From NCBI GenBank assembly GCA_016711215.1, contig JADJTL010000006.1, forward strand, positions 1 to 64,000: DNA of 64,000 bases, written 5' to 3'. Source of the stretch: Pseudomonadota bacterium (lineage in GTDB: Bacteria > Myxococcota_A > Polyangia > GCA-2747355). The translations under genes were made by a program, and so were the position numbers. Below are positions 9,330-17,554 of the stretch, one piece after another. Each line of letters starts with the position of its first letter. The first letter of the stretch is position 1. The notes under the pieces were generated by a model. It did no database searches, was not told the DNA's origin, and saw nothing but the letters and a program-made list of their open reading frames with translations.

Positions 9330-10286
9330 TTACCGCACCGCGCGACCGATGCGCTCCGCGCGCAGGCCGTCGCGGCCGCGCGACCAGGCCAACGAGACGA
9401 CGCGGCCGACGATGTCGCGGGCAGGCACCGGCCCCCAGGCGCGTGAGTCGTTGCTCGTGTCGCGGTTGTCGCCGAGCACGTAATAGGCGTTCGTGGGCAC
9501 CTTGAGCGCGGCCATGTCGGCGAGTTGACCGGGTGCCTGGCCATGGATCAGCCGAAAGCTACGCCCCTGGGCTGTTTCTTCGTAGGTCTGGCAGGGCAGC
9601 TCCTGCCAGCGCACGACGCCATTGGACGCCCGCTGCCTGTCGAGGTAGCTGCATGGCCCCGGAATCGGGCGCTTCGGCAAGGGCGCCTTGTCGACGTAGA
9701 CCACGTTGCCCTCGAGCTGCACGGTGGCGCCACCGGCGGCGATCACGCGGTGGACGAAGAGGTGCCGCTGCTTGGCCGACGCGCCCTGGCCCGACGCGCG
9801 GTAGACGACCACGTCTCCCGGTTGGAACGTGCGGGCAAGCTTGTTGACGATAAACACATCGCCGATCGAAAGCGTGGGCTCCATCGACGGGCCGGGCACG
9901 CGGAAGGTGTCGACGACGAAGGACTGCAGGCCGAAGCCGACCAGCAGCGCGACCGCCGCGAAGGCAGCCCAGGAGCGGAGCATGCGTCCCCAGCCGCGCG
10001 GCGCTCGCGCCGGCGCGGTGACCAGGGCCGCGTCGAGGGCGGCAGCGAGATAGAGGGCCCCGGTCAGCAGCAGGGCGCGGACGCCGAGCGCAGGCAGCAA
10101 GAGCAGGCTGAGCAGCACGACCGCCAACCAGCCGGCGCCCCGCCGGGGTCGGCCGCGGAGCAAATGACCGGCGCCGGCGCCCAAGGCCAGCGACACGATG
10201 AACGCGAGGGGTCGCTCTTTGCCGCGCGGCGCAGTCGCGTCGCCGCCGCTGCCGCTGGGCTCGTCGTTGCTTGGGGCAGAACTCAT
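9330..10286 (-). CDS. lepB: Signal peptidase I with His at the general-base position
   Basis: A 318-residue membrane peptidase that removes signal peptides from exported proteins. After a hydrophilic start there are two or three membrane segments, then box B with the nucleophile Ser134 (PGPSMEPTL), box D (LFVHRVIAAGG) and box E (GDNRDTSNDSRAWG). Box E is bacterial in type. In bacterial enzymes a Lys precedes the Arg of box D; here it is His179 (codon CAC), as in Sec11-type enzymes. The start at 10286 (MSSAPSNDEP) is chosen because upstream residues are not protein-like. An insert of about 50 residues (PIPGPCSYLDRQRAS onward) with two Cys separates boxes D and E. Confidence 0.93.
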   Translation of the reverse strand: MSSAPSNDEPSGSGGDATAPRGKERPLAFIVSLALGAGAGHLLRGRPRRGAGWLAVVLLSLLLLPALGVRALLLTGALYLAAALDAALVTAPARAPRGWGRMLRSWAAFAAVALLVGFGLQSFVVDTFRVPGPSMEPTLSIGDVFIVNKLARTFQPGDVVVYRASGQGASAKQRHLFVHRVIAAGGATVQLEGNVVYVDKAPLPKRPIPGPCSYLDRQRASNGVVRWQELPCQTYEETAQGRSFRLIHGQAPGQLADMAALKVPTNAYYVLGDNRDTSNDSRAWGPVPARDIVGRVVSLAWSRGRDGLRAERIGRAVR

Positions 10287-10509
10287 GTGGAAACCTCGCG
10301 CGACAGTTACGAGCCTAAAACTACGCGCTTCGAGCGCGCGGGAGCAAGCTTGTGCTCGGCCGGGGCCGGCCATGCCTGCCGGCTGGCGAGGCCGCGGGCT
10401 CGACAATTGCGGTTCGGCGGGCTGCGCGGGTAGGCTGCGCTGGCCCTGCTGCACCGCCTCGCTGGCCGTGCGGGGGGCGCTGGGCCTTCAGCCCGAAGCG
10501 AGGGGCTTG

Positions 10510-12222
10510 ATGAACAGAACCGCCGAGCGATCCGCGCGCTTGGAGCTGGCGGGCGTGCTCCTGCTGGTGACGGTCGTCTCGCTCCCCGTCTTCCTCAATG
10601 GCTTCGTGATCGATGATTGGGATCTCATCGTCGACGGTACGTTGATCCATCAGCCGCGCCGCGTCGGTGAGCTTTTCTTCCACCATGCGATGTATGCCGC
10701 CGATCCGCGGCAGGCGGCCCAGGCGCCGGAGCTGGCGACCTTCCGGCCGCTGACGCTGATGACCTTCTTTCTCGACGCGCGGCTCTCGGGCCGCGCGCCC
10801 TGGGCCTATCACTTGACCAACCTGCTGGCGCACCTGGCCGTGGTGGTGCTGGTCTGGCTGCTCGGCCGGCGCTGGTTGGCGCCCGAGCGACGCCTGGTGG
10901 CGCCGTGGGCAGCCGCGTGGTTCGGGCTGCATCCGACGCTGGCGGAGGCGCATATCTGGATCAACGGCCGCTCGGATCCGCTCGCTGCGCTGCTGGGTCT
11001 GGCCGCCGTGCTGCTGTGGTCGTCCGAGCTGGCGCGGGCTGGCCCGCGGCCGCGGCGCGCTCTGGTGCAGCTCGCGACGGGACTGCTCTTTCTCGGCGGG
11101 CTGCTCTGCAAGGAGGTCTTGCTCTTCGTGCTCCCGGCCCTGCTGCTCTGGGAGGCGGGCGTCTTTCACGGCGCGGTCGATCGGCGGGCCTTCTGGCGCG
11201 CGACGGCGCGGCTGAGCCCGCTGTTCTTGGCCGCGGCGGTCTACCTGGTTTGGCGTGTGCGTGCGCTCTCGGGTCTCCAGGGCGGGGGCGAGGACCGGTT
11301 GCGCTCCGCCCTGCTGCACCTGCCCTACCTGCTCGGCGATGGTCTGCGGCAGCTGCTGCTGCCGACGCGCACGACGATGCGCCTGCTGAGCGAGGAGTAT
11401 GCGGCGCTGCCGAGTTTCGTATTCTTCGCGGCCTGGGCTGCCTTGCTGCTGCTGCTCGGACTGGGTTGGCGGGCGCGGCGTCGGGCGCCGCTCTTGGGCT
11501 TCGGGCTCGTTTGGTACGCGTGCACGCTGGCGCCGGCCAGTCTCGTCGACTGGCCCGGCTTCGGGCGCTATCTCTATTTGCCCTTCAGCGTGCTCGCTCT
11601 AGCTCTTGCCGACCGCGCGCTGGCCGCCGCGCGGGCGTTGCCGCTGCGCCCGCGCCTTCGGCGCTTCCTCGGCGCCGGGGCGCTGGCCTACGGCGCGCTG
11701 CTGCTCGTGCTCTTCAGTGTCACGGTGCGGGAATACCGCAGCTGGGAGAGCTTCCATCGCGCCATCGTCGAGGAGAGCCCCGAGACCTCGCATGGCTGGG
11801 GCGGTCTCGGCGTGGCCTTTGGCCGCCAGGGCCGTTACCACGAGGCGCGCCGAGTGTTGAGGCAGGCCGTCGCGCGTGATCCCGACAATGCCAACTACTG
11901 GCTCAATCTGGGGCTGGCCTACCTGCTGACCGACGCGCCGCGGGCGGCCGAGCGCGTCGCGCTCAATGGCGTCGCGCAGCGCGTCTTGCCGGCCGAGTTC
12001 AATAATCTTGCGGCGCTGACGCTGATGAACCGCGAGCTCGATCGGACGGTAGTGCATCTGCTCGAGGCCTTGCTCGAGCGGCCGGACTTCGCCCCCGCGC
12101 GGCGGAACATCGTCCTGCTGACGACGCGGCACCCGCGCCGCGTGGCCTATCGCCAGGCCTTCCGCCGAGCGCTCGCCGAGCCCCGCTATGCCGGCCTACG
12201 TCGCGGCCTGACGCTCTTCTGA
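10510..12222 (+). CDS. TMTC-like membrane glycosyltransferase with C-terminal TPRs
   Basis: A 570-residue polytopic protein. The first luminal loop carries the acidic pair typical of GT-C enzymes (NGFVIDDWDLI), then FRPLTLMTFFLDARL and AYHLTNLLAHL, and a second loop with WINGRSDPLA; this resembles the TMTC/PMT-like O-mannosyltransferases. About ten hydrophobic segments follow to about residue 410. The last 150 residues are tetratricopeptide repeats (GGLGVAFGRQGRYHEARRV, NYWLNLGLAYLLTD). It probably transfers a sugar from a lipid carrier to exported proteins; donor and target are unknown. Start ATG 10510 gives a short basic N-terminus. It is divergent from lepB by 223 bp. Confidence 0.8.
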   Translation: MNRTAERSARLELAGVLLLVTVVSLPVFLNGFVIDDWDLIVDGTLIHQPRRVGELFFHHAMYAADPRQAAQAPELATFRPLTLMTFFLDARLSGRAPWAYHLTNLLAHLAVVVLVWLLGRRWLAPERRLVAPWAAAWFGLHPTLAEAHIWINGRSDPLAALLGLAAVLLWSSELARAGPRPRRALVQLATGLLFLGGLLCKEVLLFVLPALLLWEAGVFHGAVDRRAFWRATARLSPLFLAAAVYLVWRVRALSGLQGGGEDRLRSALLHLPYLLGDGLRQLLLPTRTTMRLLSEEYAALPSFVFFAAWAALLLLLGLGWRARRRAPLLGFGLVWYACTLAPASLVDWPGFGRYLYLPFSVLALALADRALAAARALPLRPRLRRFLGAGALAYGALLLVLFSVTVREYRSWESFHRAIVEESPETSHGWGGLGVAFGRQGRYHEARRVLRQAVARDPDNANYWLNLGLAYLLTDAPRAAERVALNGVAQRVLPAEFNNLAALTLMNRELDRTVVHLLEALLERPDFAPARRNIVLLTTRHPRRVAYRQAFRRALAEPRYAGLRRGLTLF

Positions 12223-12236
12223 CGCTCTTCTGACGC
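12209..12236. repeat. 11-bp tandem repeat overlapping a stop codon
   Basis: Two full copies of tgacgctcttc and a partial third. The second copy begins with the TGA stop of the glycosyltransferase gene. Confidence 0.8.
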
Positions 12237-12365
12237 TGCCCTGAACTTCGGCTGGCCGGCCGCGACAGGCGAGGCCGGCCTACAGGATCCCGCGGTGATC
12301 GCGTAGGCTGCGGCCGTGACGCACGCGCTCTGGGGTTTTGGCGCCGCGCCCTGGCAGCGGCGGCG

Positions 12366-13901
12366 ATGATCGGGCGATCGGCGCTCGGTCGAGCGAGCGC
12401 GACCTGCGCGCTCGTGGCGAGCGTGGCGCTGCTGCCACGCCTGGGGTTGGCCGATGCCGCGCCGCCCGAGTTGACGCTGCGCGGTGCGGAGCAGCTTCCC
12501 CTGAGCGAGCTGCGCGCCCTGCTCGGCAAGGTGCCGCGGACGAGGGTCGGGCGCCGGGCCTGGGCCCCGCGGGCCGTGCGGCGCCTCGTGGCGCTCTACC
12601 ACCGCCGTGGCTACAGCTACGCCCGCGCCTGGTGGCGTTGCGACGGTCAGGGCCAGCTGGCGATCGACCTCGACGAGGGCAAGATGGGGCTGGCCTTCGT
12701 CGGCGCCAGCGGCCTGCGGGCGATGCTCTATCAGATTGACGTCTATCTGCCCGGCGGCGTCTTCCACCGCGAGACGATCGATCGCGCGCTCGACGAGCTC
12801 AAACGCAAGTACGATCTCTTGACGGCGTACTACCGCGTCAGCGAGGGGCGGCCCTTTGAGGAGAACCGCCTCGGCGCGGCCGTGCCGCAGCGGAGACTGC
12901 GGATCTTTGTGCTGACGCGTGAGCGCTTTGGTTGGGACCTGGGCCTGACGCTCGACCCGCTCTGGGGCGTCGTCCCACGCGGCGGCGTCCGCGTGCGCGA
13001 CGCCCTCCTGCGCGACGATCGCGCCAGCACGCGGCTGCGGGTCGCCATCCCTCACCGGCGCTTCATCGTCGAGGAGTCGCCGAGCTTCCAGTGGGTCCAC
13101 GGGCGCCTCGAGGCCTCGTATCGCCTGCCTCGGCTCTTCGGCGCGCCGATCGCCCCGGGTCTCGAGGGCATGACCGAGCTCTCGCGCTTCGCCCGCTCCG
13201 ACGGGCTGATCGCGAGCTACTTCGCCTACCGTGGCGAGCTCTTCGGCAGCTTGCGGCTGCTGCCAGCCCGCTGGTTGACGCTCGGTTTCGGCGCCGGCGT
13301 GGCCTTTACGAGGGCCTTCGAGGTCGTCAGCACCGAGGCGCTGGGGGATCGCCAGCTGCTGCGTTACGTCGTGCGCGGGAGCGGCGAGGTGGGCCTCGGC
13401 GGCGAGGCGCTCTTGCGCCGCGACCAGCGCACCCGCCTCGGTCTCAGCGCCGCCCTCGGCCTGGTCAGAAACCAGCGGCCGATGGTCAGCACGAAGCTGA
13501 CTGCCCAGTATGTGCTGCGCCGCGGGCGCGCCGAGCTGCGGCTGCGCAGTCGGCTGCTCTATCTCGGGGGGAGCGTGCGCTTCTGGGATGAGGAGCCGCT
13601 CGGCGGGGAGTACCTCCGCACCTTCTTCGACAACCGCTACTGGGTGCGCGAGGCGGCGCAGCTTGGCCTCGCGGGGCGCTGGAATACCTCAGCGCGACTG
13701 CAGCTCGGCGTCTTCCATGACGCTGCGCTTTTCCTCGACCGGACGCGCGACTGGCGGCCAGCGAGCCTCGCCGATGCCTTCGGTCCAAGCCTGCACTTCC
13801 TGCTCTTCGAGCAGTTCACGCTCGACCTCTACTACGCCTTCGGCTTCGCGCCGGTGGGCTTCGACCACAACTTCTCGTTCGCGCTGCGCAGCGCCTTCTA
13901 G
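12366..13901 (+). CDS. Outer membrane beta-barrel protein with POTRA-like domain (BamA/TamA-like)
   Basis: A 511-residue outer-membrane candidate. A signal peptide (CALVASVALLPRLGLADA) is followed by a POTRA-like region (about residues 40-170: LSELRALLGKV, VRRLVALYHRRGYSYARAWW, ETIDRALDELKRKYD). The rest alternates polar and aromatic residues in strand-length stretches separated by short charged turns, and the chain ends in Phe, the usual BAM recognition residue. It is shorter than BamA, with one or two POTRA units, so it may be a TamA/ShlB-like secretion or assembly pore. Its client is unknown; neighbours give no clue. Confidence 0.78.
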   Translation: MIGRSALGRASATCALVASVALLPRLGLADAAPPELTLRGAEQLPLSELRALLGKVPRTRVGRRAWAPRAVRRLVALYHRRGYSYARAWWRCDGQGQLAIDLDEGKMGLAFVGASGLRAMLYQIDVYLPGGVFHRETIDRALDELKRKYDLLTAYYRVSEGRPFEENRLGAAVPQRRLRIFVLTRERFGWDLGLTLDPLWGVVPRGGVRVRDALLRDDRASTRLRVAIPHRRFIVEESPSFQWVHGRLEASYRLPRLFGAPIAPGLEGMTELSRFARSDGLIASYFAYRGELFGSLRLLPARWLTLGFGAGVAFTRAFEVVSTEALGDRQLLRYVVRGSGEVGLGGEALLRRDQRTRLGLSAALGLVRNQRPMVSTKLTAQYVLRRGRAELRLRSRLLYLGGSVRFWDEEPLGGEYLRTFFDNRYWVREAAQLGLAGRWNTSARLQLGVFHDAALFLDRTRDWRPASLADAFGPSLHFLLFEQFTLDLYYAFGFAPVGFDHNFSFALRSAF

Positions 13902-13920
13902 CCCCGCCGGCGCTGGCCGG

Positions 13921-14742
13921 CTACTCCCGTACGCTGCGGAGCGCGGCGAGCAGCTCCTCGTGGACGAGGCCGTTCGAGGCGACGATGTTGCCCGCGTCGA
14001 GCACGACCGCGGCGCCGGTGTGATCCGTGACGCGTCCGCCGGCCTCGGCGACGATCAGCGTACCGGCCGCCAGATCCCAGGGTTTGAGGTTGAGCTCCCA
14101 GTAGGCGTCGAAGCGTCCGGCCGCGACCCAGGCCAGGTCGATCGCCGCCGCACCCAAGCGGCGCAGCCCCTGGACGCGCGGCAACACCGCCTGCCAGAAG
14201 GCGAGGTAATAGGCAGCGCGCTCGCGCCGGTCGTAGGGGAAGCCGCTGGCGACGAGCGAGCGCTCCAGCGTGGGGGTGGTGGAGACGGTCAGCGGTCGGT
14301 CGTTGAGGCGGGCGCCGAGGCCGCGCGCGGCCGAGAAGAGCTCGTCGCGCAGCGGGTCGTAGATCGCGCCGGCGACGACGCGGTCGTCCTGCACGATGCC
14401 AATCGAGACCGCCACCGCCGGCAGGGCGTGGGCGAAGTTGGTCGTCCCGTCGAGCGGGTCGACGACCCAGAGCGGCTGGCCGGGGGCGCTGGGGCGACGG
14501 GTGCCCTCCTCGGCCAGGAGGCCGTGGTCGGGGAAGCGTCGCTCGAGGTAGCGCGCAATGCAGGCCTCGGCTGCGCGGTCGACCTCGGTCACGAGATCGA
14601 CCGATCGCCCCTTCGCGGTGTAGTGAGAGACCTTGCCGAAGGCCTCGCGCACCAGCGCCCCCGCCGCGCGGGCAGCCTCGCCGGCCGCCTCTAGCCACAG
14701 CAGCGCCGTGGCGGGCGTCGCCCCCTCCGGCGCTGCGCTCAA
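13921..14742 (-). CDS. suhB: Inositol monophosphatase family protein
   Basis: A 273-residue Mg2+-dependent phosphatase. Metal-binding signatures are all present: LLAEEG (about residue 77), DPLDGTTNFAH (about residue 95) and KPWDLAAGTLIVAEAGG near residue 225. Length and motif spacing match SuhB/IMPase. In bacteria the enzyme hydrolyses inositol-1-phosphate or related sugar phosphates. The start ATG overlaps the pntB stop (ATGA), so it is co-translated with the transhydrogenase genes, although no functional link is known. Confidence 0.93.
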   Translation of the reverse strand: MSAAPEGATPATALLWLEAAGEAARAAGALVREAFGKVSHYTAKGRSVDLVTEVDRAAEACIARYLERRFPDHGLLAEEGTRRPSAPGQPLWVVDPLDGTTNFAHALPAVAVSIGIVQDDRVVAGAIYDPLRDELFSAARGLGARLNDRPLTVSTTPTLERSLVASGFPYDRRERAAYYLAFWQAVLPRVQGLRRLGAAAIDLAWVAAGRFDAYWELNLKPWDLAAGTLIVAEAGGRVTDHTGAAVVLDAGNIVASNGLVHEELLAALRSVRE

Positions 14743-16130
14743 TGGATGCCGCCCTGGCCGCTCAACGCCTTCGCGATGTCGCCGAGGACGGCCTTCGCGT
14801 CGCCGAAGACCATCAGGGTGTTCTCCCCCGCATAGAGCTCGTTATCGATGCCGGCGAAGCCCGGGTTCATCGAGCGCTTGATGGCGATCACGCTCCTGGC
14901 GCGGTCGGCGTCGATGATCGGCATCCCGTAGATCGGGCTGGAGGTGTCATGGCGCGCTGCCGGGTTGACCACATCGTTGGCGCCGACCACGACGGCGACG
15001 TCGGCCTGCGGCATGTCGGGGTTGACTTCATCCATCTCGAGCAGCGATTCGTAGGGCAGCTCGGCCTCCGCCAGCAGCACGTTCATGTGCCCCGGCATGC
15101 GGCCGGCGACCGGATGAATCGCGAAGCGGACATCGATCCCGCGCTTGGTCAGCTGGTCGTAGATCTCGCGCACGCGGTGCTGGGCCTGCGCGACGGCCAT
15201 CCCGTAGCCGGGGATGATCACCACGCGGCTGCTGCTCTCGAGCAGGTCAGCGGCGTCCTGGGGCGTGCCGCTCTTCACCGTTTGCTGGGCGCCGGCGGCG
15301 GCGCTGCTTTGGACCTGACCGAAGGCGCCGAAGAGCACGTTGCTGAACGAGCGATTCATCGCCTTGCACATGATGACCGAGAGGATCAGACCGGAGGATC
15401 CGTCGAGCGCGCCGGCGATCACGAGCAGCTTGTTATCGAGCAGAAAGCCCATCGCCACGGCCGAGAGCCCGGCGTAGGAGTTGAGCAGCGAGATCACGGT
15501 CGGCATGTCGGCGCCGCCGATCGGAAGGATCAGCAGCACGCCGAAGGCCAGCGAAAGCACGATCACCGGCGGGAAGAGCTGCCATTGCTCCGGCACCGCG
15601 ACCAGGTAGCCGCCGATGCCGAGCGCAAGCGCGAAGAGCGCCAGGTTGATCACGTTCTGATTGCGGTAGGTCATCGGTCGGGTCGGGATCACCTCCTGCA
15701 GCTTGCCGGCGGCCATCAGGCTGCCGGTGAAGGTCAGGTAGCCGAGGATGACCTCGATGATGATCACCGCAGCGCGGTAGTGCGTCAGCGCTCCCTCGCC
15801 GTGCCACAGGACGTACTTGGCCGTGCCGACCAGGCCGGCCGCCAGCCCACCGAAGGCGTGCGAGAGCGCCGTCCGCTGCGGCACTGCGGTCAGCGGCACC
15901 CAGGAGAGCGGCACGCCGATCATCGTGCCGATCACCAGCGCGACGATAATCCAGGTGTAGTTGACGATCTCGGGGTGCAGGAGCGTGCCGACGATCGCCG
16001 CCGTCATGCCGGCGACGCCAGCCAGCACCCCGCGGCGCGCCGTCTTCGGGTGACTGAGCCAGCGCAGCGAGAAGACGAAGAGGCCGGCGGCCAGCAGGTA
16101 GGTCAGCTGGGTGAAATTCTCGGCGGTCAC
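14739..16130 (-). CDS. pntB: NAD(P) transhydrogenase subunit beta
   Basis: A 463-residue inner-membrane subunit with about nine N-terminal transmembrane helices and a C-terminal NADP(H)-binding domain III (from about residue 285: VVIIPGYGMAVAQAQHRV, HPVAGRMPGHMNVLLAEA, VVVGANDVVNPAA, YAGENTLMVFGDAK). The enzyme couples hydride transfer from NADH to NADP+ to proton entry. GTG start at 16130 overlaps the pntAB stop by GTGA. Downstream it overlaps suhB. Confidence 0.96.
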   Translation of the reverse strand: MTAENFTQLTYLLAAGLFVFSLRWLSHPKTARRGVLAGVAGMTAAIVGTLLHPEIVNYTWIIVALVIGTMIGVPLSWVPLTAVPQRTALSHAFGGLAAGLVGTAKYVLWHGEGALTHYRAAVIIIEVILGYLTFTGSLMAAGKLQEVIPTRPMTYRNQNVINLALFALALGIGGYLVAVPEQWQLFPPVIVLSLAFGVLLILPIGGADMPTVISLLNSYAGLSAVAMGFLLDNKLLVIAGALDGSSGLILSVIMCKAMNRSFSNVLFGAFGQVQSSAAAGAQQTVKSGTPQDAADLLESSSRVVIIPGYGMAVAQAQHRVREIYDQLTKRGIDVRFAIHPVAGRMPGHMNVLLAEAELPYESLLEMDEVNPDMPQADVAVVVGANDVVNPAARHDTSSPIYGMPIIDADRARSVIAIKRSMNPGFAGIDNELYAGENTLMVFGDAKAVLGDIAKALSGQGGIH

Positions 16131-16420
16131 GACGCCTTCCTCCGCTGCTTGAACATCTTCAGCATGCGGTCGGTGATCAGGAACCCGCTGACGATGTTCG
16201 TCATCGAGGCCCCGACGGCCACGGCGCCGAGCACGGCGCTGAAGAGCGACTTTTGCTCACCAGCGATGATGATCGAGCCGACCACGGCGATCGCCGAGAT
16301 GGCATTGGTCAGCGACATCAGCGGGGTGTGCAACAGCCGCGAGACGTTCTGAATCACCTGAAAGCCGACGAACGTGGCGAGCATGAAGATGACGAGCATC
16401 GTCCAGAGATCGGTCTTCAC
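16127..16420 (-). CDS. pntAB: NAD(P) transhydrogenase subunit alpha, membrane part (PntAB)
   Basis: A 97-residue protein with three or four transmembrane helices (TMLVIFMLATFVGFQVI, LMSLTNAISAIAVVGSIII, VLGAVAVGASMTNIVSGF), corresponding to domain II of the alpha subunit in genomes where alpha is split. I chose GTG 16420 because GGGAGG lies upstream and the product begins at the family-typical KTDLW. The NAD-binding partner PntAA, normally the gene just before it, is absent: the next 247 bp are non-coding and then a lipoprotein gene faces away. Confidence 0.9.
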   Translation of the reverse strand: MKTDLWTMLVIFMLATFVGFQVIQNVSRLLHTPLMSLTNAISAIAVVGSIIIAGEQKSLFSAVLGAVAVGASMTNIVSGFLITDRMLKMFKQRRKAS

Positions 16421-16452
16421 CTTACGAGCACCTCCCGCGCGGCCGCGCGCCC

Positions 16453-16516
16453 CAACCGAGCCTCGAACCAACCGAGCCTCGAACCAACCGAGCCTCGAAC
16501 CAACCGAGCCTCGAAC
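16453..16516. repeat. 16-bp intergenic tandem repeat, 4 exact units
   Basis: Four perfect copies of caaccgagcctcgaac lie 33 bp upstream of the pntAB start, where a promoter or pntAA would be expected. Confidence 0.95.
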
Positions 16517-16610
16517 CTGTCTCAAACCTGCGATGCCGGAGGAAACGCGGGCAATGTAGTGCAGGAGCCGCTCAGGGCGCAAACACCGATCGACAGCCGC
16601 GGGGGCGCGC

Positions 16611-16640
16611 TTGTAGCGCCGCGCTCAGCTGCACTATGCT
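16611..16640 (+). promoter_or_regulatory. Candidate sigma70-type promoter for the lipoprotein gene
   Basis: TTGTAG (16611-16616), an 18-bp spacer and TATGCT (16635-16640) stand 27 bp before the ATG at 16668. The match to consensus is modest (3/6 and 4/6). Confidence 0.25.
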
Positions 16641-16667
16641 GCGGCTCTTTTCCTGAGAGGTGTGTAG

Positions 16668-17476
16668 ATGTCAGTACTCCTTCGAGTCGAGGCCTGGGGC
16701 CGCTGCGCAGCGACGGTGGCTGTGCTGGGGGCCGGTGCGCTCGCCATGGCGACGGGGTCGCTGGTGGGTTGCAGCGATGCGGATAGCGGTGCCGTTACGA
16801 GCGATGGCCGGAGCGGTACGGCCCGCGATGCGGGGAGCGGCGATAGCGCGGTGGGTCAGCGCGCGGAGCTCGCGGGTACGGTGGTGCAATACGCCATGGA
16901 CGACGACGTACCGCTCGCCGACGTGATGCTTGCGGCCCTCGCGGATCCATCGCTGAGGGCGACGAGTGATGCGGCGGGCGCCTTCAGCCTGCAGGTTCCG
17001 GTGGGCGTGGGCTTCGTGCAGGTGGAGAAGGCCGGCCAGCTCGCTTCGATCTTTGGCTTCGAGGTTCCGGAGTCGGGGCTGAGGGGGTGGAGACTGGGCT
17101 TGTTCCGGGCAACGCCCTCGATTTCATCACGAGCTCGTTGAGCGCGCTGCCGGCCCGCGATGCGACCAAGGGCCACGTCATTGTCGAGTTTGACGTCAGC
17201 GCCAGCGACTGGACGGCTGCCGGCACCGAGCAGGCGAGCCTGAGCGCCGCCTCTGGCGGGGCCTTCGTCTTCGACGCAGAGGGCGACGCCGTCGCCGCCA
17301 GCACGCTCGTGCAGGGTTCGGACGAAGGCACGATCGGCTTCCTCAACGTCGCTCCAGGCACGGTCAAGCTGACGATCGATGCGCCCGGCTGCACGGCGCA
17401 GCTGCCCTCGGATCAGGCGTATCCGGTGCGCGCGGCGACGCTCACCTTCATCCGCGTGATGTGCACGCTTCGCTGA
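16668..17476 (+). CDS. Lipoprotein of unknown function, frameshifted
   Basis: The first frame (16668-17141) encodes a lipoprotein: MSVLLRVEAWGRC, a hydrophobic core and lipobox SLVGC. A Ser/Asp/Gly-rich linker follows, then a beta-sandwich-like segment (VPLADVMLAALADP, FSLQVPVGVGFVQVEKAG) resembling carboxypeptidase-regulatory-like domains. Translation then leaves frame at the five-G run 17083-17087 and continues in another frame to 17476 (VETGLVPGNALDFITSSL, IGFLNVAPGTVKLTIDAPGC, IRVMCTLR). Adding one G gives a clean 269-residue reading. It is either a sequencing indel or a recently broken gene. The function is unknown. Confidence 0.65.
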
Positions 17477-17554
17477 CGCTGCGCGCGTTGCCGAGGCGGT
17501 GACGCGGCGCAGGGCGGGACGGGGCTCGATGGCGCGGGCGCCGCAGCCTGGGCC

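Noticed and set aside
14742..16352. 536-codon plus-strand frame opposite pntB and pntAB
   Set aside because: His/Arg/Asp-rich antisense of transmembrane helices; pntB motifs are unambiguous.
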